Translations under genes and position numbers: made by a program
Part shown: one piece after another, positions 8,468-17,417 of the stretch
How positions within the stretch are numbered: position 1 is the first letter of the stretch
How the letters are laid out: each line of letters begins with the position of its first letter
Assembly (NCBI RefSeq): GCF_024498075.1
Contig: NZ_JANHOF010000006.1
Coordinates: 124,001 to 188,000, forward strand
Reading direction: 5' to 3'
Length of the DNA: 64,000 nucleotides
From: Paenibacillus mendelii
Lineage (GTDB): Bacteria; Bacillota; Bacilli; Paenibacillales; Paenibacillaceae
Notes under the pieces: generated by a model
What the model was told of the DNA's origin: nothing
What the model saw: the letters and a program-made list of their open reading frames with translations, nothing else
The model's database searches: none

Positions 8468-9802
8468 ATGAAGAAGAACAAAGTAACGCTATTGCTGGTG
8501 CTGACGATGATCATCAGCCTGCTCGCGGGCTGTGCCGGGGCAAACAACGGATCGAACACGAATTCCGGTACTAATTCCGGATCGGCGAATACGCCGGAAG
8601 CTGACGAGCAGCCTGCGAAAGGCGGCAAGACGACCGTGCAGTTCTGGCACTCCTTGGGCGGCAAGAATGGCGAATATATGGATGCGCTGATCAAGACGTT
8701 CAATGAAACGCATTCCGATATCGAGGTTGTCGGTACATTCCAGGGGAATTACGATGAGACCGTAACCAAGCTGCAGCAGGCAGTTGCTGCCAATACCGCA
8801 CCGGATGTCAGCATGCTGGAGCGGGCTTACGTGCAGATGTTTGCCGATTCGGAGGTTCTGGAGGATCTTACGCCGTTCCTGGAATCCTCCAGCTTGAGCG
8901 CCGATGACTTTACGGCCGGCTTGATGGGACACTCAACCTTCAATGACAAATTGGTCTCGCTGCCGCTCAACCGCTCGACGCCGATTCTGCATGTAAACAA
9001 GTCCATGCTGGATGAGAAGGGACTCGCTGTGCCTACGACTTGGGAAGAGATGAATCAGGTTGCCAATGCCCTGGTCATCCAAGAAAACGGCGAATTCAAG
9101 CGATATGGCTTCACGATGCCTTACGATACCTGGTATCCGATTGCGATGATTTCGCAAGCGGGCGGCAAGTTCTTCAACGACGATAATACCTCCATCGGCT
9201 TCGCGGATAATGGCGTAGGCGAGAAAGTATTTAACCAGCTGAAGAAGCTGCAGAGCACGGGCGCTCTCTACTACCCGCCAGCTCAGGACTCCGGCAACAT
9301 CACGAACCAAATGTTTGTAGAAGGCAAAGTCGCCATGATGTATCAGTCGACCGGTTCAATCGGCGGGCTGACGGAAGCGGTCGATTTTGATTATGTCACA
9401 GCCTTCCTGCCTAAAGACGAGGTTTTCGCAAATCCTACCGGTGGAGCGAACGTAGCCATGATGTCCGGTTCCAAGAATAAGGAAGCCGCATGGGAGTTTA
9501 TTCGCTGGATGGAGACCGATCCGCAAGGCGGCCTGCAGTTCATCCTGAAGTCGGGCTACCTGCCTTTCACGAACAAAATGGTGGAGTCGGCGGAGATCAA
9601 AGCCTTGTGGGAGAAGGAGCCGAATCGTAAGGTTGCCTATGACCAGCTGCAATATGCGGTAGATACGAATAAAGCCGTCGCTTGGCCGGAGGTTATGCAT
9701 GAATTCTTCTCGGCGATCGAGGCGATCATGTATGACAGCAAGGACGTGAAGTCGACGCTCGATACATTTAAGAAAGAAGCGGACAGGATTCTGGCTCAAT
9801 AA
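8468..9802 (+). CDS. ugpB: Extracellular solute-binding lipoprotein, UgpB-like
   Basis: 444 residues. A lipoprotein signal peptide ends in the lipobox LLAGC near residue 22, followed by a low-complexity Asn/Ser/Gly linker and then a family 1 binding protein beginning TTVQFWHSLGG. That FWHS(L/M)GG start is characteristic of UgpB-type glycerol-3-phosphate or glycerophosphodiester binding proteins. It captures substrate outside the membrane for the two permeases upstream. A strong hairpin immediately follows the gene and may raise its transcript level relative to the next gene. Confidence 0.85.
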   Translation: MKKNKVTLLLVLTMIISLLAGCAGANNGSNTNSGTNSGSANTPEADEQPAKGGKTTVQFWHSLGGKNGEYMDALIKTFNETHSDIEVVGTFQGNYDETVTKLQQAVAANTAPDVSMLERAYVQMFADSEVLEDLTPFLESSSLSADDFTAGLMGHSTFNDKLVSLPLNRSTPILHVNKSMLDEKGLAVPTTWEEMNQVANALVIQENGEFKRYGFTMPYDTWYPIAMISQAGGKFFNDDNTSIGFADNGVGEKVFNQLKKLQSTGALYYPPAQDSGNITNQMFVEGKVAMMYQSTGSIGGLTEAVDFDYVTAFLPKDEVFANPTGGANVAMMSGSKNKEAAWEFIRWMETDPQGGLQFILKSGYLPFTNKMVESAEIKALWEKEPNRKVAYDQLQYAVDTNKAVAWPEVMHEFFSAIEAIMYDSKDVKSTLDTFKKEADRILAQ

Positions 9803-9833
9803 GTAGAAATTTAAAGTAGGTATGCAATTGAAC

Positions 9834-9861
9834 TTGCGACGCCGCCCAGCTGGCGGCGCAA
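9834..9861 (+). other. Intra-operon hairpin after the binding-protein gene
   Basis: TTGC, a three-base bulge, and GCCGCC pair with GGCGGC-GCAA around a five-base loop. There is no T tract. Between a highly expressed binding-protein gene and a downstream enzyme gene it is likely an RNA 3'-end stabiliser or partial attenuator. Confidence 0.55.
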
Positions 9862-9875
9862 TGCTTAAGGAGTGA

Positions 9876-10646
9876 ATGAATGTGATCGAACGTATTCAAG
9901 ATACGACTTCCATCGTTATAGCGGGACATCGGGGTTATAAATCCGCTTATCCGGAAAACACGCTGCTTGCTTTCAAGGAGGCGCTGGAGCTGGGCGTGGA
10001 TATGCTCGAGTTTGACCTCCGGTTCTCTAAAGACCGTGTCATTATGGTAATCCATGATGAGACTGTGGATCGTACAACGAACGGTACCGGCCTCGTGAGT
10101 GATCATACACTCGCCGAGCTTAAGCAGCTGGATGCCGGAGGGTGGTTCGGCAAGCCTTTCGAAGGGCTGCGAATCCCAACCTTCGAAGAGCTCTGCGAGC
10201 TGCTGAAGTCTTATCCGGATGTGCTGCTGAACGTTGAAGTGAAGAGCAGCAAGCAGGCTAAGGAGATTGCGGATGCGGCCGTTGCGATGCTGAACGAATA
10301 CGGCTTGCTGCCGCGCTGCGTATTCACCTGCTTCGATGCTGACATTATTGCTTACTTCCATGATACGCATCAGGTGAGAACACAGGGCTTTCCTGGAGAA
10401 GTAATGTCGAATTTCGTTCCTGGCGAGAATGGCACTTATTCTAAAATGTGGGCGGTAGCCTTCCATATGGCTGGCATGACGCCGAAATTAGTAGAGGATT
10501 TCCGCGGCCAGGGGCTGCAGGTATGGTGCTACTGTCCGGATAACGAGCAGCAGGTCCATCATGCGCTCGGATGCGGCGTCACGGTAATGACGTGTAACGA
10601 TCCGGTCCCGGCGATGGAGTTGAGACGCCGGATTCAAGCACCGTGA
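9876..10646 (+). CDS. ugpQ: Cytosolic glycerophosphodiester phosphodiesterase, UgpQ type
   Basis: 256 residues, no signal peptide. GHRGYKSAYPENTLLAF gives the HRG...PENT signature, then EFDLRFSKD and VIHDETVDRTTNGTG supply the metal-binding Glu/Asp and catalytic His. The enzyme hydrolyses glycerophosphodiesters to sn-glycerol-3-phosphate plus an alcohol. As the last gene of the Ugp-type operon it would act on imported substrate. AAGGAG lies three bases before the ATG and nine before a GTG at 9882, so the start could be either. Confidence 0.88.
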   Translation: MNVIERIQDTTSIVIAGHRGYKSAYPENTLLAFKEALELGVDMLEFDLRFSKDRVIMVIHDETVDRTTNGTGLVSDHTLAELKQLDAGGWFGKPFEGLRIPTFEELCELLKSYPDVLLNVEVKSSKQAKEIADAAVAMLNEYGLLPRCVFTCFDADIIAYFHDTHQVRTQGFPGEVMSNFVPGENGTYSKMWAVAFHMAGMTPKLVEDFRGQGLQVWCYCPDNEQQVHHALGCGVTVMTCNDPVPAMELRRRIQAP

Positions 10647-10673
10647 ATTAGTGAGTGATTGGTTGAGTGATCA

Positions 10674-10716
10674 GACCACAATGTGAGAATTCTCGCGTTG
10701 TGGTCTTTTATTATTG
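10674..10716 (+). terminator. Terminator of the egsA-ugp operon
   Basis: AGACCACAA (10674-10682) pairs with TTGTGGTCT (10699-10707), with the palindrome GAGAATTCTC inside the loop, followed by TTTTATTATT. Confidence 0.8.
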
Positions 10717-10790
10717 AGGGATGGGCATGTAATGCGACAGGCCTTCTCTATTGATCATGCGCCGGGTCCCGCCAGGGGATCCGGCTGCAG

Positions 10791-10864
10791 CTGTGGCGCC
10801 GGCGTAACAGCTCGCATTCCGCCGGCGCCACAGCCGCTGTAACGGCCTTTTCTACCGTATCAGC
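10791..10864. repeat. Solo hairpin pair related to the 114-bp array
   Basis: A perfect 14-bp inverted repeat (CTGTGGCGCCGGCG at 10791-10804 with its complement at 10820-10833) is followed at 10836-10864 by a 29-base hairpin beginning GCTGTAACGGCC. This hairpin matches 24 of 29 positions of the first hairpin of the array at 38.4 kb by my alignment. The rest of the 540-base gap between ugpQ and ald (10647-11186) is GC-rich without coding signs, then turns AT-rich before ald. Confidence 0.6.
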
Positions 10865-11186
10865 GGCCTGAGCCTGCCGCCGTGCCATCCCAGCAGCCAC
10901 CGCCCTAGCCAGCATCCCAATGTCGCCTCACCGCAGCGCGTCACGAAGGTAGACTTTTACGCGGATCAGTGAAACGCATTCACATCGTCTCCGTATGCCC
11001 CCCCACCTCCAAAGTGTTCTTATTTCCACGGCACTAGCAAAACGACTGCTTCCCCCATTGTGCAAAAACACAAAACGTTAATTTCAACTTCATTTTTTAA
11101 CCAAATTCAAATCGCAAATCGTATGTTATGATTTCTGACATAAGGAAATGACGAATCTAAACCAGAACAAAAAGGAGATAGCCCAC

Positions 11187-12320
11187 ATGATTATAGGGAT
11201 TCCTAAAGAAATCAAGAACAATGAAAACCGGGTCGCCATAACGCCAGCCGGAGTTACGATATTGAACAACGCGGGCCACCGCGTACTCGTCGAGAAGGAT
11301 GCCGGAATTGGCAGCGGATTCACCAATGAAGATTATCGTCTAACGGGCGCCGAGATTGTTGATCAAGCTTCTGAGCTGTGGCACGCCTCGGAGATGATCA
11401 TGAAGGTTAAAGAGCCGCTTGCAAGTGAATACGGCTATTTTCGTCCAGGACTGATCTTGTTCACCTACCTGCACCTGGCAGCTGAGCCAGCCTTGGCAAA
11501 GGCGCTTCAAGATGACAAAGTCGTATCCATTGCCTATGAGACGATTGCGGTTAACCGCACGCTTCCGCTGCTGACGCCGATGAGTGAGGTGGCCGGCCGG
11601 ATGTCCATTCAGATTGGCGCTCAATATCTTCAGAAATCGAATGGCGGCCAAGGGATCCTATTGGCAGGGGTGCCGGGCGTGAGCAGAGGGAAGGTAAGCA
11701 TCATCGGCGGGGGCGTCGTAGGCACCAACGCGGCGAAGATGGCGATCGGACTGGGTGCTGAGGTCACGATAATCGATCTGTCCGCCGACAGATTGCGGCA
11801 GCTGGACGATATATTCGGCTCGCAAATTCAGACGCTGATCTCGAATCCGTTCAATATCGCCAAGGCCGTATCGGAAGCGGATTTGTTGATCGGAGCCGTA
11901 TTGATTCCGGGCGCCAAGGCGCCAAGATTGGTTACGGAGGACATGGTCAAAACAATGAAGCCCGGATCGGTTATTGTGGATGTGGCGATCGACCAGGGGG
12001 GCATCGTCGAGACGATCGACAAGGTAACCACCCATGACAATCCGGTATTCGTCAAGCATGGGGTGCTCCATTATTCGGTTGCCAATATGCCAGGTGCGGT
12101 GCCGAGAACATCGACGATTGCGTTGACGAACGTAACGGTGCCGTATGCGCTGCAGATTGCGAATCAGGGCGTCGTTCAAGCCGTGACGAATAGTGGCGCA
12201 TTACAAAGCGGCGTTAACACGGCTAACGGCAGCATCACATGCGCCGCTGTAGCTTCTGCTCTTGGCACAGCTTTCACGCCGTTCGACGAAGCCCTGGAGC
12301 AGCATACAGCGGCTAGCTAA
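11187..12320 (+). CDS. ald: Alanine dehydrogenase
   Basis: 377 residues, the normal length. It oxidatively deaminates L-alanine to pyruvate and ammonia with NAD+. Visible features are the N-terminal [17 protein letters not shown] with substrate Arg, the Lys in MKVKEP, the His in TYLHLAAEP, the Rossmann loop [15 protein letters not shown] with its Asp at the end of the second strand, and the Asp in VAIDQGG. I chose ATG 11187, with AAAGGAG nine bases before it, over an in-frame ATG 39 bases earlier. It is followed by a racemase-like gene and a PucR-type regulator, so the three form an alanine utilisation unit. Confidence 0.93.
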   Translation: MIIGIPKEIKNNENRVAITPAGVTILNNAGHRVLVEKDAGIGSGFTNEDYRLTGAEIVDQASELWHASEMIMKVKEPLASEYGYFRPGLILFTYLHLAAEPALAKALQDDKVVSIAYETIAVNRTLPLLTPMSEVAGRMSIQIGAQYLQKSNGGQGILLAGVPGVSRGKVSIIGGGVVGTNAAKMAIGLGAEVTIIDLSADRLRQLDDIFGSQIQTLISNPFNIAKAVSEADLLIGAVLIPGAKAPRLVTEDMVKTMKPGSVIVDVAIDQGGIVETIDKVTTHDNPVFVKHGVLHYSVANMPGAVPRTSTIALTNVTVPYALQIANQGVVQAVTNSGALQSGVNTANGSITCAAVASALGTAFTPFDEALEQHTAAS

Positions 12321-12345
12321 GAAACCGAAGATACGGAAATTAACG

Positions 12346-12382
12346 AACAGGTAGCCGGTCTTCCAGTGGACGGCTGCCTGTT
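12346..12382 (+). other. Hairpin between ald and the racemase gene
   Basis: AACAGGTAGCCG pairs with CGGCTGCCTGTT (one G-U pair), followed by GTTTCCC. It may act as a partial terminator or mRNA stabiliser within the unit. Confidence 0.5.
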
Positions 12383-12418
12383 GTTTCCCGTATACATGCT
12401 CCAGAAGCGGATGAGGGG

Positions 12419-13585
12419 ATGCTGGAATTGAACGACCGATTAGATATCGATTGCTGCCGGGATACATGGGCGGAGGTTTCGCTGCAAGCCATAGCGTATA
12501 ATTCCTTGCAGTTCAAACAACGGCTAGGACCAAACACGAAGCTTATGGCGGTAGTCAAAGCAGATGGCTATGGCCATGGCGCAGTGGAAGCGGCTGCAAT
12601 CCTGCTTAAGTCAGGGGCCGATTACTTGGCCGTTGCTTTTCTGGACGAAGCGCTGCAGCTTAGGGATGCCGGCGTTATAGCGCCTATCCTGGTGCTGGGC
12701 TGTACGCCAATACGTTCGATTAGACAAGCGATCATGAATGACATTGCGATGACTGTTTATAATCGTGAAGCTATTGACGAAACGATCGTCCAAGCTTCTG
12801 ATTTGATGCTGACCGCAATCATTCATTTGAAGATCGATACCGGCATGTCGCGGCTAGGCGTCCGGACCCGGGAGGAAGCCTTGGCTCTAGCCAAGCCGGC
12901 ACAGAGGCATCCTTATGTGTGGCTGGAAGGCGTATTCACACATTTTTCGAATGCAGATGAGGAGGACGAGTCGTATACCTTTCAGCAATTCGGGCGGTTC
13001 CGGTCGATTACGGATTATTTGGAGGAGCAGGGCATCCCGATTGCCTTGAAGCACTGCTGTAATAGTGCGGGGACGATGAGGTTTCCGCAGATGCACCTGG
13101 ATATGGTAAGGGTCGGGATCGCGCTATATGGCTTGTATCCAAGTGAATATATGAAGAATCGGCACGGCGGGATTCGGCTTGTGCAGGCGATGAGCTTGAA
13201 GACAAGGATAACTTCACTAGAACGAATATCCGCTTCTCAGCCCGTAAGCCGCGCCTGCTGCAGCTATCGGCCGACTCCAGAAGCTGTTATCGCAACCTTG
13301 GACATCGGCTGGGCGGATGGATTATTCCTGTGGTTATCCAAGGTTGAAACGGTCGCAATTCACGGAATGAAGGTGCCGATTGCCGGCAAGATAGGCAGGG
13401 ATCAAACGATAGTGAATGTAACCGCTGTTGTAACGGGTTGCGAGGCGGGTGACGAGGTTGTCGTCATCGGTGACGGGTTAGCGCCGTTGAATGTGAACAT
13501 CGATGATATTGCAAGGCTTGCGGGCACGATAAATTATGAGGTCGTCTGCACGATCGGCAGCCGTGTGCCAAGGCGCTACCATTAA
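12419..13585 (+). CDS. Alanine racemase family protein, diverged C-terminal active site
   Basis: 388 residues with the fold-type III PLP barrel. The PLP lysine lies in MAVVKADGYGHGA near residue 45, and IDTGMSRLGVR is present. The C-terminal half is unusual. The normal catalytic tyrosine motif (VSYG.TY) is replaced by CCSYRPTP with a shorter distance to the next motif, GYADG reads GWADG, and the usual CMDQ reads GRDQ. It may still be a catabolic D/L-alanine racemase feeding Ald, a racemase with other specificity, or impaired. ATG 12419 lies directly behind AGGGG. TTG 12428, nine bases from it, is an equally plausible start. Confidence 0.75.
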   Translation: MLELNDRLDIDCCRDTWAEVSLQAIAYNSLQFKQRLGPNTKLMAVVKADGYGHGAVEAAAILLKSGADYLAVAFLDEALQLRDAGVIAPILVLGCTPIRSIRQAIMNDIAMTVYNREAIDETIVQASDLMLTAIIHLKIDTGMSRLGVRTREEALALAKPAQRHPYVWLEGVFTHFSNADEEDESYTFQQFGRFRSITDYLEEQGIPIALKHCCNSAGTMRFPQMHLDMVRVGIALYGLYPSEYMKNRHGGIRLVQAMSLKTRITSLERISASQPVSRACCSYRPTPEAVIATLDIGWADGLFLWLSKVETVAIHGMKVPIAGKIGRDQTIVNVTAVVTGCEAGDEVVVIGDGLAPLNVNIDDIARLAGTINYEVVCTIGSRVPRRYH

Positions 13586-13665
13586 ATGTTTCCCTGCCGT
13601 GATTTAGCCCTATGAAGCATAGTATACTAAGCTTAATACATACTACTCGTTGGGAGAAAAGACAG

Positions 13666-14916
13666 ATGACAGGACCGGATACCTCTTTTGAACGTTCATT
13701 CGATAGCTTGGAATCGTTAGCGGATGCCTTGAGCGAAATGGTTCAATCCCAATTAACGATCGAAGATGCCAATCATAATGTCATCGCCTACAGCTCGCAC
13801 CAATACGAGAGCGATCCGGCACGAATTGCGACCATTGTCGGCAGACGGGTGCCCGATACCGTCATCGCCGGATTACGGAAGAAAGGCGTCATGCATCTGC
13901 TCGAAACCTCATCGCAGGCGGTTCGGATTCCGGCTCTGATGGAGGTCGGCTTAGGGCCGCGGCTGGCGATCTGCATTAAGAATCAGGATATGATTCTTGG
14001 TTATATATGGGTCGTAGACTCCGGCAGCTTGAACGAAGACCATGCGGAGGCCTTACTGGCCAAGGCTGCGGAGGCAGCGAAGTTCTATCTGTTGAAGCAG
14101 CGCAGCCGCAAAACCAAGCTGGAAAAGACGCATGATGAATTCTTTTGGAAGTTGCTCACCGGTTATACGTCATCCGAATCGGTCATCAAACAGGATGCAG
14201 AGAAGCTGTCGATCGTGCTCCCTGACTCCTATTACGTGATTATATTCGCGTTCCATAAGCCGTTGAATGCCGAGACTCTGAACAAAATCCGTTCCATGAT
14301 CGCGTCGCTCTCTCAAGTGCGCTTGTCTTTTCTCTCATCGGATGGCAATCAAGCCATCGGATTATTCTCGCTTACTTCCCCGCATGCCAGCAAGAAGCTC
14401 ATTTCCGCCTTTATCGAATCCTTCACCAGAAAAATAGAAGAGAACTACGAGCTGATCGTCACGCTCGCGGGCTGCAGCGCGGCGTTCAAACGATACACAA
14501 GTGCGGTTATTGCCTATAAAGAGGTGAATGCCGTCTTAACGATCAAGAGGATGCTGCCCTACCATACCCGGAATATATGGCACTACGATGATCTCGGATT
14601 TCTCATGCATCTCCCCCTGATCATAGAGCACAAGAAGACGAATGATTATCCCAATCCTTACGTAGCGCTGCTCAGAGAACATGATCAGGAGCATAAGAGC
14701 GATTTTATAAGAACCATCTCGGTCTACTTGTCCTGCAATTGCAATCCCAAGCAATCCGCTTCCATGCTTCACATTCATGTGAACACATTAAACTACCGGC
14801 TGAATCGAATCTCGGAAATAACCGGCCATCATTTGAAAGATATGAATTATTTATTATCACTCTACTTGGACCTGCTCATCGAGGAGAATGATTTGATGAA
14901 TCAGATTTTAGAGTGA
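13666..14916 (+). CDS. PucR-type helix-turn-helix regulator, AdeR-like
   Basis: 416 residues. The N-terminal part up to about 170 resembles a GAF-like sensor, the middle part a GGDEF-like PucR linker, and the C-terminus is the PucR HTH (LSCNCNPKQSASMLHIHVNTLNYRLNRI). In Bacillus subtilis the homologue AdeR activates ald, which agrees with its place after ald and the racemase gene. The start at 13666 has GGGAGA upstream. An in-frame ATG at 13612 lies above a TATACT element at 13623, which looks like this gene's own promoter. Confidence 0.78.
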   Translation: MTGPDTSFERSFDSLESLADALSEMVQSQLTIEDANHNVIAYSSHQYESDPARIATIVGRRVPDTVIAGLRKKGVMHLLETSSQAVRIPALMEVGLGPRLAICIKNQDMILGYIWVVDSGSLNEDHAEALLAKAAEAAKFYLLKQRSRKTKLEKTHDEFFWKLLTGYTSSESVIKQDAEKLSIVLPDSYYVIIFAFHKPLNAETLNKIRSMIASLSQVRLSFLSSDGNQAIGLFSLTSPHASKKLISAFIESFTRKIEENYELIVTLAGCSAAFKRYTSAVIAYKEVNAVLTIKRMLPYHTRNIWHYDDLGFLMHLPLIIEHKKTNDYPNPYVALLREHDQEHKSDFIRTISVYLSCNCNPKQSASMLHIHVNTLNYRLNRISEITGHHLKDMNYLLSLYLDLLIEENDLMNQILE

Positions 14917-15015
14917 GAACTCCCGACCTCCGCACAACTTGTTTAACTGCAACCAAATGAGTTACACTAATCTATACTTGTTCAAGTTGTAGAATGGTTT
15001 CAAGGAGATGATAGA

Positions 15016-15657
15016 GTGAAGATTGAAATTTGGTCTGATTACTTGTGCCCCTTCTGTTATATCGGGAAACGCAAGTTCGAGAATGCATTGGTGCAATTCC
15101 CGCACAAGGACAATGTGGAGGTTGTCTTCCGCAGCTTCGAGCTGGGGCCTGATGCGCCTAAAGATCCGGGACTCTCTATGGATCAGATACTGGCGTCCAA
15201 GTACGGGATGAGTCTCGAACAAGCTAAGGCGGCTAACGATAATGTAGCCTCGCAAGCGCAAACCGTGGGGCTCACCTACCACTTCGACACGATGATTCCC
15301 ACCAATTCCTTTGACGCCCATCGCCTGACCCATTATGCGGCTGCGCAGGGGAAGGGTGCTGAAATGCAAGAGCGGTTATTCCAAGCCTATTTTACCGACT
15401 CGTCTCATATCGGCGACCGGGAAACCTTGGCTCAGTTAGCGGCCGAAATTGGGCTCGACCGGAATGAAGCGTCAGCGGTGTTAGCCAGTGATCAATATGC
15501 TCAGGATGTAAGAGCCGATGAACAAGAAGGCAGCCAGCTTGGCATTAAAGGTGTTCCGTTCTTCGTCATTAACCGCAAGTATGCGGTGTCTGGCGCTCAG
15601 CCGAGCGAGGTTTTTCTAGAAGCTCTGCAGAAGGCTTGGGGCGAAGAGCACAACTAA
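15016..15657 (+). CDS. DsbA-family oxidoreductase, FrnE-like
   Basis: 213 residues starting KIEIWSDYLCPFCYIGKRKFE. The CPFC redox motif at about residues 12-15 and the C-terminal GIKGVPFFVINRKYAVSGAQP (cis-proline loop) define the FrnE-like cytoplasmic DsbA branch. No signal peptide is present, so it acts in the cytosol, perhaps as a disulfide isomerase or in a detoxification reaction. The GTG start follows AAGGAG. It sits 47 bases before an FMN reductase gene, and the pair suggests thiol or redox stress. Confidence 0.85.
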   Translation: MKIEIWSDYLCPFCYIGKRKFENALVQFPHKDNVEVVFRSFELGPDAPKDPGLSMDQILASKYGMSLEQAKAANDNVASQAQTVGLTYHFDTMIPTNSFDAHRLTHYAAAQGKGAEMQERLFQAYFTDSSHIGDRETLAQLAAEIGLDRNEASAVLASDQYAQDVRADEQEGSQLGIKGVPFFVINRKYAVSGAQPSEVFLEALQKAWGEEHN

Positions 15658-15704
15658 AGGGATAACGAGTACAATAACAACATGATGAGATTGGAGCGTT
15701 CACA

Positions 15705-16250
15705 ATGACAAAACATATCGTCGGTATTTCGGGCAGCTTGCGTAAGGGTTCACATAACACCCTGCTGCTACAACAAGCCCAACAATTTCTACCCAAAGAC
15801 TATCAATTCACGCTTGCCGATATATCGCAAATTCCACTCTATAATCAGGACGACGAGAGCAATCTGCCTGCTGCGGTAGAGCAGTTTGCGGCGCTCTGCC
15901 GTTCTGCAGACGGATTTCTGATCAGTACGCCGGAGTATAACGGACAAATCTCGGGCGTACTGAAAAACGCGCTCGATTGGGTATCCCGCCCCATCGTCCA
16001 AACTCCGCTGGCCTTAAAGCCGATTGCGATCATGGGATCGACGATGGGGATGGGCGGCACCGCCCGTGCTCAAATTAACTTGCGCAACTTGCTGTTTGCT
16101 CTTAATATGGACCCTGTCAACCGTCCGGAATTCCAGCTGTCCCAAGCTCATTTGAAATTCGACGAGTCAGGCGCATTCACGGATCCGAATGGCCTGAAGA
16201 TTTTGCAGCAGCTGATCGAGAATCTTGCCGTTAAGGTCGGGCAGCGATAG
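15705..16250 (+). CDS. NADPH-dependent FMN reductase (flavodoxin-like)
   Basis: 181 residues. GISGSLRKGSHNT is the phosphate-binding loop for FMN, and TPEYNGQISGVLKNALDWVSRP is the second family signature, which contacts the isoalloxazine ring. Members reduce quinones, azo dyes or chromate in vitro; the physiological substrate here is unknown. Likely cotranscribed with the FrnE-like gene and closed by a strong terminator. Confidence 0.85.
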   Translation: MTKHIVGISGSLRKGSHNTLLLQQAQQFLPKDYQFTLADISQIPLYNQDDESNLPAAVEQFAALCRSADGFLISTPEYNGQISGVLKNALDWVSRPIVQTPLALKPIAIMGSTMGMGGTARAQINLRNLLFALNMDPVNRPEFQLSQAHLKFDESGAFTDPNGLKILQQLIENLAVKVGQR

Positions 16251-16322
16251 AAGAATTAAACTACGACGCAAGAGGAAGGCGCAAGCCGCTTGTTCCTACT
16301 GTGTACGTAATCAGATTATGAC

Positions 16323-16373
16323 AAGCTCAAGCGAGAAACGGTGATTGCCGTTCTCTGCTTGAGCTTTTTTTTG
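16323..16373 (+). terminator. Terminator after the FMN reductase gene
   Basis: AAGCTCAAGC and GCTTGAGCTT enclose an inner AGAACGG-type stem and are followed by an eight-T run. The convergent AraC gene ends just beyond it. Confidence 0.85.
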
Positions 16374-16402
16374 CATAGAAGCAACTATCCCAATCATTCG
16401 GT

Positions 16403-17263
16403 TCAAGATGATGTCGTAGCTTCTTCCCAGTGTCGATATTCCTTGCGGGCCAATGTAGGGGGGACATGGTAACGGGCTTTAAATTCTCGGCTAAAATGAA
16501 AGCTGTTGGAGAAGCCTGTTGTCTCCGCGATCTCCGCTACGGTTAGCGAGGTGGAACAAAGCTTAAGAAACGCTTGGTCCAATCGTACGGTCTTTATGTA
16601 TTCCATCGGCGTTTGGCCGAACAGATTGCGGAACTGCATGAAGAGCGAGGAACGGGAGTAAGGGAATACCTTCAGCAGCTGATCGATATCCAAGGACTCC
16701 TGCAGGTGAAGATGGATATAGCTGAGCAGAGGCTGCAGCTCTTTCAGCAGAGCAACCCGGGAGGCGTATTTCTCCTTGGGGACGGAGGACTCGAGCAGAA
16801 CGGCAAGCAGCCGATAGGCAAGCTCGTTCTTCTTCGCCCAATAGGCAATGGAGAGACCGTTCTCCTGCTCCTTAATGTCCAGCATCTGCTGAATGATATC
16901 GCCGTATATCCGGTCTGTTATCTCATCGGTCTGCGTGGGCAGATCGTATAAATCGAACAGATCGATCGTACCCATATAGGTAAAGCGGAAGTGGACGAAA
17001 CGAAATTTCATAATGTCCGTTCCATCTTGAGCTCTGTGGATGATTTCCAGGGGAAGGTTGGCCGGTGCAATAAACACGCCCCCATTCGTTGCCCTCTGGC
17101 TTCCTTCGGGTGTATGTACGATGTAGGTGCCTTCGACGGCTTGAGCAATGATGCCGAAGGGAACGGTCTTCTTATGAATCCATTCATGCGGACTGTCTCC
17201 GCATCCCACGTCTAAGTGCTCCAGCCGTATCGGTACCGTTAGCAGATCGCCCCAGTTTTGCAT
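16403..17263 (-). CDS. AraC-family regulator
   Basis: 286 residues. The N-terminal half resembles an AraC cupin ligand-binding domain (DIMKFRFVHFRFTYMG region). The C-terminal two-HTH domain shows DIDQLLKVFPYSRSSLFMQF and LTVAEIAETTGFSNSFHFSREFK. It is divergent from the ThuA-like gene, which it probably controls. The ATG has GGGGGGTG upstream. The sugar ligand is unknown. Confidence 0.85.
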   Translation of the reverse strand: MQNWGDLLTVPIRLEHLDVGCGDSPHEWIHKKTVPFGIIAQAVEGTYIVHTPEGSQRATNGGVFIAPANLPLEIIHRAQDGTDIMKFRFVHFRFTYMGTIDLFDLYDLPTQTDEITDRIYGDIIQQMLDIKEQENGLSIAYWAKKNELAYRLLAVLLESSVPKEKYASRVALLKELQPLLSYIHLHLQESLDIDQLLKVFPYSRSSLFMQFRNLFGQTPMEYIKTVRLDQAFLKLCSTSLTVAEIAETTGFSNSFHFSREFKARYHVPPTLARKEYRHWEEATTSS

Positions 17264-17417
17264 GATTACACCCCCCGCCTATACTTTACCATGGACCCGT
17301 CCCAAACATCATCCTAAAAAATCGGCAGGGCCGCGATTGGACTCTCAGATATATATTCATACGTGCAATCATGTTCATTGCCCGGTAATTTTGGTACAAA
17401 TTAGAGGAAGCCATTTC

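Noticed and set aside
17262-17417. 52-residue N-terminal extension of the ThuA-like protein
   Set aside because: It has no ribosome site, overlaps the divergent AraC start, and its composition does not match the ThuA domain; the ATG at 17418 has a good site.
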